From positions 62,001 to 126,000 of the forward strand of contig NZ_BMUF01000011.1 in NCBI RefSeq assembly GCF_014650055.1: a stretch of 64,000 nucleotides of DNA. Direction: 5' to 3'. How positions within the stretch are numbered: the stretch's first letter is position 1; each line of letters opens with the position of its first letter. Below, in pieces: positions 32,664 through 40,922 of the stretch. The translations under genes were made by a program, and so were the position numbers. The notes beneath the pieces were generated by a model. It ran no database searches. It had not been told where the DNA came from and saw nothing but the letters and a program-made list of their open reading frames with translations. The stretch comes from Streptomyces malachitofuscus (GTDB lineage: Bacteria > Actinomycetota > Actinomycetes > Streptomycetales > Streptomycetaceae).

Positions 32664-33998
32664 ATGACCGCACTTCCGCAGGAGCGCCGCGTCGTCACCG
32701 CCATCCCCGGCCCGAAGTCGCAGGAGCTGCAGGCCCGCCGTACCGCCGCGGTCGCGCAGGGCGTGGGCTCCGTGCTGCCCGTGTTCACCGCGCGCGCGGG
32801 CGGCGGGATCATCGAGGACGTCGACGGCAACCGTCTGATCGACTTCGGCTCCGGCATCGCCGTGACCTCCGTCGGCGCCTCCGCCGAGGCCGTCGTGCGC
32901 CGGGCCTCCGCCCAGCTCGCCGACTTCACGCACACCTGCTTCATGGTGACGCCGTACGAGGGCTACGTGGCCGTCGCCGAGGCGCTCGCCGAGCTGACCC
33001 CGGGCGACCACGCCAAGAAGTCCGCGCTGTTCAACAGCGGCGCCGAGGCCGTCGAGAACGCCGTCAAGATCGCGCGTGCGTACACCAAGCGGCAGGCGGT
33101 CGTCGTCTTCGACCACGGCTACCACGGCCGCACCAACCTCACCATGGCGCTGACCGCGAAGAACATGCCGTACAAGCACGGCTTCGGCCCCTTCGCGCCC
33201 GAGGTGTACCGCGTCCCGGTCGCCTACGGCTACCGCTGGCCGACCGGCCCGGAGAACGCCGGCCCGGAGGCCGCCGCGCAGGCCGTCGACCAGATCTCCA
33301 AGCAGGTCGGCGCCGAGAACGTGGCCGCCATCGTCATCGAGCCGGTGCTCGGCGAGGGCGGCTTCATCGAGCCGGCCAAGGGCTTCCTGCCCGCGATCAG
33401 CAAGTTCGCCCAGGACAACGGCATCGTCTTCGTCGCCGACGAGATCCAGTCCGGCTTCTGCCGCACCGGCCAGTGGTTCGCCTGCGAGGACGAGGGCGTC
33501 GTCCCGGACCTGATCACGACGGCGAAGGGCATCGCCGGCGGTCTGCCGCTGGCCGCCGTCACCGGCCGCGCGGAGATCATGGACGCCGCGCACGCGGGCG
33601 GCCTGGGCGGCACCTACGGCGGCAACCCGGTCGCCTGCGCGGGCGCGCTCGGCGCCATCGAGACCATGAAGGAGCTCGACCTCAACTCCAGGGCGAAGAA
33701 CATCGAGGCGGTCATGAAGACCCGCCTCACCGCCATGGCGGAGAAGTTCGACATCATCGGCGATGTGCGCGGCCGCGGCGCGATGATCGCCATCGAGCTG
33801 GTGAAGGACCGCGACACCAAGGAGCCGAACCCGGAGGCGACCGCCGCGCTGGCCAAGGCCTGTCACCAGGAGGGCCTGCTGGTCCTGACCTGTGGCACCT
33901 ACGGAAACGTCCTCCGTTTCCTGCCCCCGCTGGTCATCGGCGAGGACCTGCTGGGCGAGGGCCTGGACATCATCGAGCAGGCGTTCACCCGCATCTGA
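32664..33998 (+). CDS. gabT: 4-aminobutyrate aminotransferase
   Basis: A 444-residue class III, PLP-dependent aminotransferase that converts GABA and 2-oxoglutarate to succinate semialdehyde and glutamate. The sequence shows the substrate and PLP motifs NSGAEAVENAVKIAR, FDHGYHGRTNLTMALT, VFVADEIQSGFCRTG and the PLP lysine in TTAKGIAGGLPL. AGGAG sits eight bases before ATG 32664. Its partners are probably the aldehyde dehydrogenase and PucR genes to its left and the polyamine genes to its right, since GABA is the product of putrescine catabolism. A terminator-like hairpin follows at 34008. Confidence 0.95.
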   Translation: MTALPQERRVVTAIPGPKSQELQARRTAAVAQGVGSVLPVFTARAGGGIIEDVDGNRLIDFGSGIAVTSVGASAEAVVRRASAQLADFTHTCFMVTPYEGYVAVAEALAELTPGDHAKKSALFNSGAEAVENAVKIARAYTKRQAVVVFDHGYHGRTNLTMALTAKNMPYKHGFGPFAPEVYRVPVAYGYRWPTGPENAGPEAAAQAVDQISKQVGAENVAAIVIEPVLGEGGFIEPAKGFLPAISKFAQDNGIVFVADEIQSGFCRTGQWFACEDEGVVPDLITTAKGIAGGLPLAAVTGRAEIMDAAHAGGLGGTYGGNPVACAGALGAIETMKELDLNSRAKNIEAVMKTRLTAMAEKFDIIGDVRGRGAMIAIELVKDRDTKEPNPEATAALAKACHQEGLLVLTCGTYGNVLRFLPPLVIGEDLLGEGLDIIEQAFTRI

Positions 33999-34007
33999 GC
34001 CGGCATC

Positions 34008-34030
34008 GGGGCAGGTGAGCCGCCTGCCCC
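34008..34030 (+). terminator. Terminator of gabT
   Basis: GGGGCAGG, a seven-base loop TGAGCCG, then CCTGCCCC, ten bases after the gabT stop. There is no U-tract. Confidence 0.65.
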
Positions 34031-34149
34031 GGGGCCCAGGGCCCGGCGAGCGGCAGAGCGTGTGAAGAACGTGTGCGGGGTGGATGACAGGAGCCCGTTG
34101 GCCCTGTCGCCGGGCCACCCCCTGCCGTAGGTTTGCACCCGGATGAGAG

Positions 34150-34394
34150 ATACACACCGCCCACAGGGGACTGTGGGCGGCTCAGGCCGGGGCCTCCCCA
34201 GCTTCGACCTGGTCGTGCCCTCGCGCACACAACCGGGGCCTGAAGGCTTCGGGTCTCCTCACGATCGGACGGTCGCCCGCCCCAAACCCCCCGGGGCGCG
34301 CGACGTTCCGGTCCGGACGGCCGTCCGGGCACCTCATACGGCAAGCCGTTCCCCGAAGGGCCAGTGCATACCCCCCCTTGCACTGGCCCTTCGG
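34150..34394 (+). ncRNA. Candidate 6C-type small RNA in the gap after gabT
   Basis: The 399-base gap 33999-34397 has no credible gene but is strongly structured. Hairpin A is CCGCCCACA/TGTGGGCGG (34157-34180). Hairpin B is a 12-position stem with one mismatch at 34272-34304 whose loop is AAACCCCCC. A 16-base palindrome CCGGACGG/CCGTCCGG lies at 34313-34328. Hairpin C is a perfect 16-base-pair stem at 34353-34394 with a loop of seven Cs (TACCCCCCCT). Two hairpins each with six or more Cs in the loop define the actinobacterial 6C RNA motif. I also recall, unverified, an sRNA reported downstream of the gabT orthologue in S. coelicolor. The ends are approximate; hairpin C also lies just past the TPR gene stop and could terminate that gene. 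Confidence 0.6.
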
Positions 34395-34397
34395 CGT

Positions 34398-35210
34398 TCA
34401 AGGGCCGGGCTGCTCCCCGGTGACCCGGGCCAGCAGTGCGCGCGCCTCCCCGAAGCGCGGATGGGCGGGATGCAGGCGCCCCTCGCAGTCGGACAGCGCC
34501 CGGCGGACCCCGGCCTCCGCCTCCTCGCGGCGCCCCAGACCGAGCAGGGCCTCGGCCGTCACCAGATCGAGGCGTCCGCTGTCCTTGCGGGCCAGTGGCG
34601 GCGCGAAGCCCCGTGACTCGGCCAGGGCCTCCTCGTACTTGCCCTGTCCGTTCAGGCTGCGCACCAGCGTGGCGCGCAGGGCGGTGGCGGCGGCGTCGGC
34701 CGCGCGCGGGAGATTGCCGCGGGCGGTGGCCTCCGCCTCCTCGTAACGGCCCTGCCCGCACAGCGCGCCGGCCAGCACCTCCAGAGCGCTCGACTCGAGC
34801 CCGGTCAGGGGGACGAGGTGGGCGAGGCGGGCGATGTCACCCAGGACGGCCAGCGCCTCGCTCTCCGCCTCCTCGTGCCGGCCCTGACCGGTGAGGACCA
34901 CCGCGCGGTTCCTGCGCACCACCAGCCGCAGTACGTGCGCCTCGGCGTCGACCGGCTCCAGTTCTGCGATCAGTGTCTCCAGCTCGCCCAGCACCTCGGC
35001 CTGACGTCCGTGCGCGACGGCCGCCATCGTGGCGAGCGTCCGTGCCTGCCGCTCGGCCAACGGCCGCTTGCGCCATCCGGTCCGGGCGCCCTCGGCGAGC
35101 GCGCGTGCCGTGGCCTCGACCTCCTCGTACTCCCCCTGCTTGAAGAGGTCCTCGAGCCGGGCGAAGATCTTGCGGCGTGTGCTGTCCCGTGTCGTTCGTA
35201 TCGGCTTCAC
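34398..35210 (-). CDS. Tetratricopeptide-repeat protein
   Basis: A 270-residue, all-helical cytosolic protein with repeated 34-38-residue units such as LFKQGEYEEVEATARAL, LTGQGRHEEAESEALAVL, LCGQGRYEEAEATARGNL, LNGQGKYEEALAESRGFA and LLGLGRREEAEAGVRRAL: at least five TPR motifs. TPR proteins are usually scaffolds for protein contacts; no catalytic domain is seen. I place the start at GTG 35210 (VKPIRTTRDSTRRKIF), because the frame upstream runs across the divergent PAP2 gene. It has no clear ribosome site, so the start is uncertain. Divergent from the PAP2 gene by 45 bases. Confidence 0.75.
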   Translation of the reverse strand: MKPIRTTRDSTRRKIFARLEDLFKQGEYEEVEATARALAEGARTGWRKRPLAERQARTLATMAAVAHGRQAEVLGELETLIAELEPVDAEAHVLRLVVRRNRAVVLTGQGRHEEAESEALAVLGDIARLAHLVPLTGLESSALEVLAGALCGQGRYEEAEATARGNLPRAADAAATALRATLVRSLNGQGKYEEALAESRGFAPPLARKDSGRLDLVTAEALLGLGRREEAEAGVRRALSDCEGRLHPAHPRFGEARALLARVTGEQPGP

Positions 35211-35255
35211 GGGCGGTGAGACTACGGGATCCGCCGGCCTGCGAAGCTGGACGGC

Positions 35256-35894
35256 ATGCTGCTGCTCGGACCGCCCCTGCTCCTCTTCGCGCTGATCACC
35301 TGGCAGGTCGTCGTCGACGGACCCCTGGTGGATCTCGACGAGCGGCTGAGCGAGGCCCTGATCCGTCCGGACCGGGCCTCCGAACTCCTCGCCGACCTCG
35401 GCAATGTGCAGGTGGCCGTGCCGGTCCTGGTGGCCGCCCTGGCGTACGTGGCCTGGCACGGGCGTACGGCGGACGGTGACCGCTGGTGGCTGCCGCCGCT
35501 CGCCGGGGCCTCGGCGATGGTGCTGGTGCCGGCGCTGGTCGCACCCCTGAAGGAGTGGACCGACCGCCCGGGCACCCCGGCCGTGCCGCCGGCGGTCGGC
35601 TACTACCCCTCCGGGCACACCGCCACCGCCGTCGTGGCGTACGGCGCGGCGACGCTGCTGCTCCTGCGGCTGCTGCGGTCGCCGGCCGTACGCCGTGGGC
35701 TGGTCGTGCTCTGCCTCGCCCTGGTTCTGGGCGCCTCGTACGGGCTGGTGCGCCGGGGCTACCACTGGCCGCTGGACGTGGCGGCCAGCTGGTGCCTCGG
35801 CGCGGCGCTGCTGACCGGTCTGTGGCTGCTGGTCAGCCGAAGTAGCCGTCGAAGGTCCGCTGGAACTCCCAGCCGCCGAACCGGTCCCAGTTGA
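35256..35894 (+). CDS. PAP2 family membrane phosphatase
   Basis: A 212-residue membrane protein with about five or six hydrophobic segments and the three-part PAP2/lipid phosphate phosphatase signature: KEWTDRP (Lys99-Pro105), PSGH (118-121), and SYGLVRRGYHWPLD with His170 and Asp174. Such enzymes remove phosphate from lipid or isoprenoid phosphates such as undecaprenyl diphosphate on the outer face. The final 20 residues are Arg/Ser-rich. The last 62 bases overlap, tail to tail, the end of the chitinase gene on the other strand. Confidence 0.88.
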   Translation: MLLLGPPLLLFALITWQVVVDGPLVDLDERLSEALIRPDRASELLADLGNVQVAVPVLVAALAYVAWHGRTADGDRWWLPPLAGASAMVLVPALVAPLKEWTDRPGTPAVPPAVGYYPSGHTATAVVAYGAATLLLLRLLRSPAVRRGLVVLCLALVLGASYGLVRRGYHWPLDVAASWCLGAALLTGLWLLVSRSSRRRSAGTPSRRTGPS

Positions 35895-37647
35895 TCGACC
35901 AGGTCATCAGCCCGCGCAGGGCGGGCCAGGTCCCGTGGGTCGCGTACGAGCCGCAGTTCGTCCGCTTCGTCAGACAGTCCAGGGCCTTGGTGACCTCGGC
36001 CGGGGACACGTACCCGTTGCCGGCGTTGGTGGTGGCCGGCATGCCGATGGCGACCTGGTCGGCGCGCAGCGGCGGGAAGACGTTGTTCGCGTCGCCCGCG
36101 ACCGGGAAGCCGGCGAGCAGCATGTCGGTCATGGCGATGTGGAAGTCGGCGCCGCCCATGGAGTGGTACTGGTTGTCCAGGCCCATGATCGGCCCGGAGT
36201 TGTAGTCCTGGACGTGCAGCAGGGTCAGGTCGTCGCGCATGGCGTGGATGACCGGGAGGTACGCGCCCGCCCTCGGGTCCTGGCCGCCCCACTTGCCGGT
36301 GCCGTAGTACTGGTGGCCGAGCTGGACGAAGAAGGTCTCCGGGGCCATGGTCAGCACGAAGTCGTCTCCGTACTTGGCCTTGAGGGTCTTCAGCGCGGAG
36401 ATCAGGTTGACGATCACCGGGGTCTTCGGGTTCCTGAAGTCCGTGTCGTCGGCGTTCAGGGAGAGCGAGTGGCCCTCGAAGTCGATGTCCAGGCCGTCGA
36501 GTCCGTACTCGTCGATGATGCGCGAGACGGAGGAGACGAAGGTGTCCCGGGCCGCCGTACTGGCCAGCTGCACCTGGCCGTTGGCGCCGCCGATGGAGAT
36601 CAGCACCTTCTTGCCGGCCGCCTGCTTGGCCTTGATCGCGGCCTTGAACTCGGCGTCGCTCTCCACGCCGGGGCACTCGGAGGCGGGGCAGCGGTCGAAG
36701 CGGATGTCCCCGGAGGTGGGCGAGGTCGGCTCGCCGAAGGCCAGGTCGATGACGTCCCAGCTGTCGGGGACGTCGGCCAGGCGGGTGTAGCCGGAGCCGT
36801 TGGCGAAGCTCGCGTGCAGATAGCCGACCAGGGCGTGGGGCGGGAGGTCGGAGGGGCCGCCGCCCGAGTCGGGTTCCCGTGTCGTCGCGGTCACGGTGGC
36901 CGAACGGGCCGACTCGCCCGCCTCGTTGACGGCCGCGACCTGGAAGGCGTACGCCGTGTCGGGGGACAGTCCGGAGACGGTCGCGGAGGTGCCACTGACG
37001 CTCTGCACCTTGGTGCCGTCGCGGTAGACCGCGTAGCCGGTGGCGCCGGCGACCGGTGACCAGGTCAGGGCCACGCTCGTCGCGGTGACGGTGCCCGCCC
37101 GGAGCCCGGTGGGCGGGGCGGGCGGCTGACCCGTCTCGCCGCCCGGTCCGACGAGGGTGAGGTCGTCGGCGTGGTAGGCGCCGGTGCCGTACCAGCCGTG
37201 GGTGTGGATCGTGACCCGGGTGGTGGAGGGGCCGGTACGGAAGGTGGTGGTGAGCCGCTGCCAGTCGGGGGCGGACTGGGTCCAGGTGGAGACGTCGGTG
37301 GTGCCGGTGCCGCTCGCACCGAGGTAGACGTAACTGCCGCGGACGTGGCCGGAGAGCGTGTACTGGGAGTCCGGTTTCACGGTGACGGTCTGCGAGCAGC
37401 GGGCGTTGTCGGCGCCCGCCGGGGTCGCCTTGAGCGCCGAACTTCCGCTGTGCACCGGCGAGTTCACGGTGGTACCGGCCGTGCAGCTCCAGCCGTCGAG
37501 GCCGGCTTCGAAGCCGCCGTTGCGGGCGAGGTCCGCGTCGGCGGCGCCGGCGGCCGGCGAGAAGGCGGTCATTCCGGTCGCGGCGAGGGCGGTCGTGGTG
37601 AGCAACGCGACGAGGGGCCGGCGCGCGAAAGGTCTGGGGCGGTCCAC
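35833..37647 (-). CDS. Secreted GH18 chitinase with CBM and FnIII domains
   Basis: A 604-residue secreted enzyme that hydrolyses chitin. It shows a signal peptide (about 1-35, ending SPAAGAAD), an N-terminal carbohydrate-binding beta-sandwich (38-165, NGGFEAGLDGWSC), a fibronectin III domain (177-257), a Gly-rich linker and a GH18 barrel (about 268-604). The catalytic signature DGLDIDFE at 384-391 has Glu391 as acid. This binding domain-FnIII-GH18 order is that of streptomycete chitinases of the ChiA/ChiC type. A DasR-like box lies within the promoter, so induction by N-acetylglucosamine or chitin is expected. Its 3' end overlaps the PAP2 gene. Confidence 0.95.
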   Translation of the reverse strand: MDRPRPFARRPLVALLTTTALAATGMTAFSPAAGAADADLARNGGFEAGLDGWSCTAGTTVNSPVHSGSSALKATPAGADNARCSQTVTVKPDSQYTLSGHVRGSYVYLGASGTGTTDVSTWTQSAPDWQRLTTTFRTGPSTTRVTIHTHGWYGTGAYHADDLTLVGPGGETGQPPAPPTGLRAGTVTATSVALTWSPVAGATGYAVYRDGTKVQSVSGTSATVSGLSPDTAYAFQVAAVNEAGESARSATVTATTREPDSGGGPSDLPPHALVGYLHASFANGSGYTRLADVPDSWDVIDLAFGEPTSPTSGDIRFDRCPASECPGVESDAEFKAAIKAKQAAGKKVLISIGGANGQVQLASTAARDTFVSSVSRIIDEYGLDGLDIDFEGHSLSLNADDTDFRNPKTPVIVNLISALKTLKAKYGDDFVLTMAPETFFVQLGHQYYGTGKWGGQDPRAGAYLPVIHAMRDDLTLLHVQDYNSGPIMGLDNQYHSMGGADFHIAMTDMLLAGFPVAGDANNVFPPLRADQVAIGMPATTNAGNGYVSPAEVTKALDCLTKRTNCGSYATHGTWPALRGLMTWSINWDRFGGWEFQRTFDGYFG

Positions 37648-37691
37648 AAGGGCCTCCGGGCATGGGGGAATTGGAGGGGTGGAACGCGCTC

Positions 37692-37720
37692 AATTTGGTC
37701 CAGACCAATTCGGTTGTCAA
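37692..37720 (-). promoter_or_regulatory. Chitinase promoter with embedded DasR-like (dre) box
   Basis: On the minus strand -35 TTGACA (37720-37715) and -10 CAAATT (37697-37692) are 17 bases apart. Between and across them lies TTGGTCCAGACCAA (37695-37708), a near-perfect palindrome whose form (TGGTC-N2-GACCA) matches the DasR responsive element and the repeats known in Streptomyces chitinase promoters. The start codon is 45 bases downstream. Confidence 0.7.
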
Positions 37721-37733
37721 GCCCCCGCGCGAC

Positions 37734-39152
37734 TCAGCTGTCGAAGCCCAGGCCGAGCCGGTCCATCGTGCGCAGCCACAGATTGCGCCGTCCGCCCTGG
37801 GCGTCCGCCCTGGCCAGCGACCACTTGGTGAGCGCGATGCCGGTCCAGGCGAACGGCTCCGGCGGGAACGGCAGCGGCTTCCTGCGCACCATCTCCAGCT
37901 CGGTGCGCTCGGTCCGCTCCCCCGCCAGCAGGTCCAGCATCACCTCGGCCCCGAAACGGGTGGCGCCCACGCCGAGCCCCGTGTAGCCGGCCGCGTACGC
38001 CACCCGGCCCGCGTGGGCCGTGCCGAAGAACGCCGAGAAGCGGGAACAGGTGTCGATCGCGCCGCCCCAGGCGTGGGTGAAGCGGACGCCCTCCAGCTGC
38101 GGGAAGCAGGTGAAGAAGTGCCCGGCGAGCTTGGCGTACGTCTCCGGCCGGTCGTCGTACTCGGCGCGCACCCGGCCGCCGTACGGATAGACCGCGTCGT
38201 AGCCGCCCCACAGGATCCGGTTGTCGGCGGACAGCCGGAAGTAGTGGAACTGGTTGGCGCTGTCCCCGAGCCCCTGACGGTTCTTCCAGCCGATCGAGGC
38301 GAGCTGCTCGGCCGTCAGCGGCTCCGTCATCAGGGCGTAGTCGTACACCGGGACGGTGTAGGCCCGGACCCGCCGGACCAGGCTGGGGAAGACGTTGGTG
38401 CCGAGCGCCACCGTGCGGGCGCGGATCGCCCCGTACGGGGTGCGGACGGCCATGCCGGCGCCGTACGGCTTGAGGGCGAGGGCGGGGGTGTGCTCGTGGA
38501 CGCGCACGCCGAGGTCGAGGCAGGCCCGCTTCAGTCCCCAGGCGAGCTTGGCCGGGTGGAGCATGGCCACGCCCCGGCGGTCGTACAGGCCCGCCTCGAA
38601 GGTCGGGGAGTTCACCTGCTCGCGCACGGCGTCGGTGTCCAGGTACTCGATGCCGTCGGCGAGGCCCTCGGCCCGGATCTCCTCGTACCAGTTCCTGATC
38701 TCGCGGGCCTGGTACGGCTCGGTGGCGACGTCGATCTCGCCGGTGCGTTCGAAGTCGCAGTCGATGGAGTGGCGGGCGACCGTCTCCTCGATGGCGTCGA
38801 GGTTGCGGGCGCCCAGCCGCTCCAGGGTGCGGATCTCGCCGGGCCAGCGGGTCAGTCCGTTGGCCAGGCCGTGGGTGAGGGAGGCGGCGCAGAATCCGCC
38901 GTTGCGGCCGGAGGCGGCCCAGCCCACCTCGCGGCCCTCCACCAGCACGACGTCCCGGGAGGGGTCGCGCTCCTTGGCGATCAGCGCGGTCCACAGTCCG
39001 CTGTAGCCGCCGCCGACGACCAGCAGGTCGCAGGTCTCGGTGCCCGTGAGGGCGGGCTCGGGTCCGGGCCTGCCGGGGTCGTCCAGCCAGTAGGAGACCG
39101 GCCGGGCCTCGGAAAGGGATTTCGTCCAACGGCTCATGGCGCTCGGGGCCAT
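37734..39152 (-). CDS. FAD-dependent amine oxidoreductase (gamma-glutamylputrescine oxidase-like)
   Basis: A 472-residue member of the DAO flavoprotein family. The FAD dinucleotide motif is VVGGGYSGLWTAL (about residues 44-56), followed by EGREVGWAASGRNGGF, the DAO-family loop. The C-terminal part has AYAAGYTGLGVGATRFG. The sequence resembles PuuB, which oxidises gamma-glutamylputrescine to gamma-glutamyl-aminobutyraldehyde, ammonia and peroxide. The gene is the last in the operon after a polyamine-type ABC transporter (36 bases from PotC), which supports that role. GGGAG lies nine bases before ATG 39152. The substrate is inferred; other secondary amines are possible. Confidence 0.85.
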   Translation of the reverse strand: MAPSAMSRWTKSLSEARPVSYWLDDPGRPGPEPALTGTETCDLLVVGGGYSGLWTALIAKERDPSRDVVLVEGREVGWAASGRNGGFCAASLTHGLANGLTRWPGEIRTLERLGARNLDAIEETVARHSIDCDFERTGEIDVATEPYQAREIRNWYEEIRAEGLADGIEYLDTDAVREQVNSPTFEAGLYDRRGVAMLHPAKLAWGLKRACLDLGVRVHEHTPALALKPYGAGMAVRTPYGAIRARTVALGTNVFPSLVRRVRAYTVPVYDYALMTEPLTAEQLASIGWKNRQGLGDSANQFHYFRLSADNRILWGGYDAVYPYGGRVRAEYDDRPETYAKLAGHFFTCFPQLEGVRFTHAWGGAIDTCSRFSAFFGTAHAGRVAYAAGYTGLGVGATRFGAEVMLDLLAGERTERTELEMVRRKPLPFPPEPFAWTGIALTKWSLARADAQGGRRNLWLRTMDRLGLGFDS

Positions 39153-39188
39153 GATTTCAACTCCCTACAGGGGACTGCGGTGTGCTTT

Positions 39189-39989
39189 CTAAGCCTTCTG
39201 CCGGCTGCGGCGGTTGCCGATGAGCAAGGACGCCACGACCAGCAGAACGGCGATGACGAACATGGCCGTACCGATGACATTCACCTGCACCGGCGTTCCG
39301 CGCTGGGCGGAGCCCCAGACGAACATCGGGAAGGTGACGGTCGAGCCGGCGTTGAAATTGGTGATGATGAAATCGTCGAAGGAGAGCGCGAAGGCGAGCA
39401 GCGCGCCCGCCGCGATTCCGGGGGCGGCGATCGGCAGGGTGACCCGCAGGAACGTCTGGACCGGGCCGGCGTACAGGTCCTGCGCGGCCTGTTCCAGCCG
39501 GGGGTCCATCGACATCACACGTGCCTTGACGGCGACCACGACGAAGCTGAGGCAGAACATGATGTGGGCGATCAGGATCGTCCAGAAGCCCAGCTGGGCG
39601 CCCATGTTGAGGAACAGGGTGAGCAGCGAGGCCGCCATGACCACCTCGGGCATCGCCATCGGCAGGAAGATCAGCGAGTTCACGGCGCCGCGGGCGCGGA
39701 AGCGGTAGCGGACCAGCGCGAAGGCAATCATCGTGCCGAGCAGGGTGGCGCCGAGCGTCGCCCACAGGGCGATCTGGAGGCTGAGCGACAGGGACGTGCA
39801 CAGCCCGGAGACGCCGCAGGGGTCCTTCCAGGCCTCGGTGGAGAACTCCTGCCACGTGTAGTTGAACCGCCCCTTCGGATTGTTGAAGGAGAACACGGTG
39901 ACGACGACGTTCGGCAGGAGGAGATACGCGAGGGTGAACAGTCCCGCGAGGACGACGAGATGGCGTTTGAGCCAGTTGACGAAGGTCAC
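39189..39989 (-). CDS. Polyamine-type ABC transporter permease (PotC-like)
   Basis: A 266-residue inner-membrane permease with six membrane segments (LVVLAGLFTLAYLLLPNVVVTVFSF first). The EAA loop reads LEQAAQDLYAGPVQTFLRVTLPIA, followed by FALSFDDFIITNFNAG, a sequence typical of PotC/YdcV proteins of spermidine/putrescine importers. The GTG start at 39989 directly abuts the stop of the PotB-like gene. It pairs with the neighbouring PotB, PotA and PotD homologues to import polyamines. Confidence 0.92.
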   Translation of the reverse strand: MTFVNWLKRHLVVLAGLFTLAYLLLPNVVVTVFSFNNPKGRFNYTWQEFSTEAWKDPCGVSGLCTSLSLSLQIALWATLGATLLGTMIAFALVRYRFRARGAVNSLIFLPMAMPEVVMAASLLTLFLNMGAQLGFWTILIAHIMFCLSFVVVAVKARVMSMDPRLEQAAQDLYAGPVQTFLRVTLPIAAPGIAAGALLAFALSFDDFIITNFNAGSTVTFPMFVWGSAQRGTPVQVNVIGTAMFVIAVLLVVASLLIGNRRSRQKA

Positions 39990-40922
39990 TTAAACCAGAT
40001 CCTCCGTGCCGGACTTGCGGATGTAGAGCGTGACGATGACGAGGATCGCGGCCATCAGGATGAACGAGAGCGCCGCGGCCGTCGGATAGTCGAGAATCCG
40101 CAGGAATTGGGACTGGATGACGTTGCCGACCATACGGGTGTCGGTGGAGCCGAGCAGATCCGAGTTGATGTAGTCGCCGGACGCCGGAATGAAGGTCAGC
40201 AGCGTGCCGGAGACCACGCCCGGCATCGACAGCGGGAAGGTCACCCGCCGGAAGGTGGTCGAGGGCTTGGCGTAGAGATCGTTCGCCGCCTCGTGCAGCC
40301 GCGGATCGATGCGCTCCAGCGAGGTGTAGAGCGGAAGGATCATGAACGGCAGGAAGTTGTACGTCAGACCGCACACCACCGCGAGCGGGGTGGCGAGCAC
40401 CCGGTCGCCGGCGGTCCAGCCGAGCCACGCCGTGACGTCCAGGACGTGCAGCGTGTTCAGGGCGTCGACCACCGGTCCGCCGTCCGCGAGGATGGTCTTC
40501 CAGGCGAGGGTGCGGATCAGGAAGCTGGTGAAGAACGGCGCGATCACCAGGATCATGATCAGGTTCCGCCAGCGTCCCGCGCGGAAGGCGATCAGGTACG
40601 CCAGCGGGTAGCCGAGCAGCAGGCACAGCACGGTCGCGGAGGCCGCGTAGAGCACCGAGCGGACGAACTGCGGCCAGTACTCGGACAGCGCGTCCCAGTA
40701 GGTGGCGAAGTGCCAGGTGACCTTGTAGCCCTCTTCCAGGGAGCCCGTCTGCACGGACGTGGAGGCCTGGTAGATGACCGGCAGCGCGAAGAACACCACC
40801 AGCCACAGCAGACCGGGCAGCAGCAGCCAGTACGGCGTCCAGCGGCCCCGCTTGCGCGCCTGCCGCGGGGGTTTCGTCTCCGGGGCGGGCGCCAGGGGTG
40901 GCGCCTCGGTGACCGTGGTCAT
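39990..40922 (-). CDS. Polyamine-type ABC transporter permease (PotB-like)
   Basis: A 310-residue permease with a Pro-rich head and six membrane segments (WLLLPGLLWLVVFFALPVIY first). The EAA loop is DPRLHEAANDLYAKPSTTFRRVTFPLS, and FIPASGDYINSDLLG is a PotB-family hallmark. It forms the membrane channel with the PotC-like protein. Its ATG shares one base with the PotA-like stop (TGATG), and its TAA abuts the PotC-like start, so translation is coupled throughout. Confidence 0.93.
   Translation of the reverse strand: MTTVTEAPPLAPAPETKPPRQARKRGRWTPYWLLLPGLLWLVVFFALPVIYQASTSVQTGSLEEGYKVTWHFATYWDALSEYWPQFVRSVLYAASATVLCLLLGYPLAYLIAFRAGRWRNLIMILVIAPFFTSFLIRTLAWKTILADGGPVVDALNTLHVLDVTAWLGWTAGDRVLATPLAVVCGLTYNFLPFMILPLYTSLERIDPRLHEAANDLYAKPSTTFRRVTFPLSMPGVVSGTLLTFIPASGDYINSDLLGSTDTRMVGNVIQSQFLRILDYPTAAALSFILMAAILVIVTLYIRKSGTEDLV

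Noticed and set aside
34353..34394. Hairpin C read only as a terminator of the TPR gene
   Set aside because: It can serve that role, but the C7 loop and the second C6-loop hairpin upstream are better explained by the 6C RNA motif on the plus strand; the terminator role is kept as a secondary possibility.
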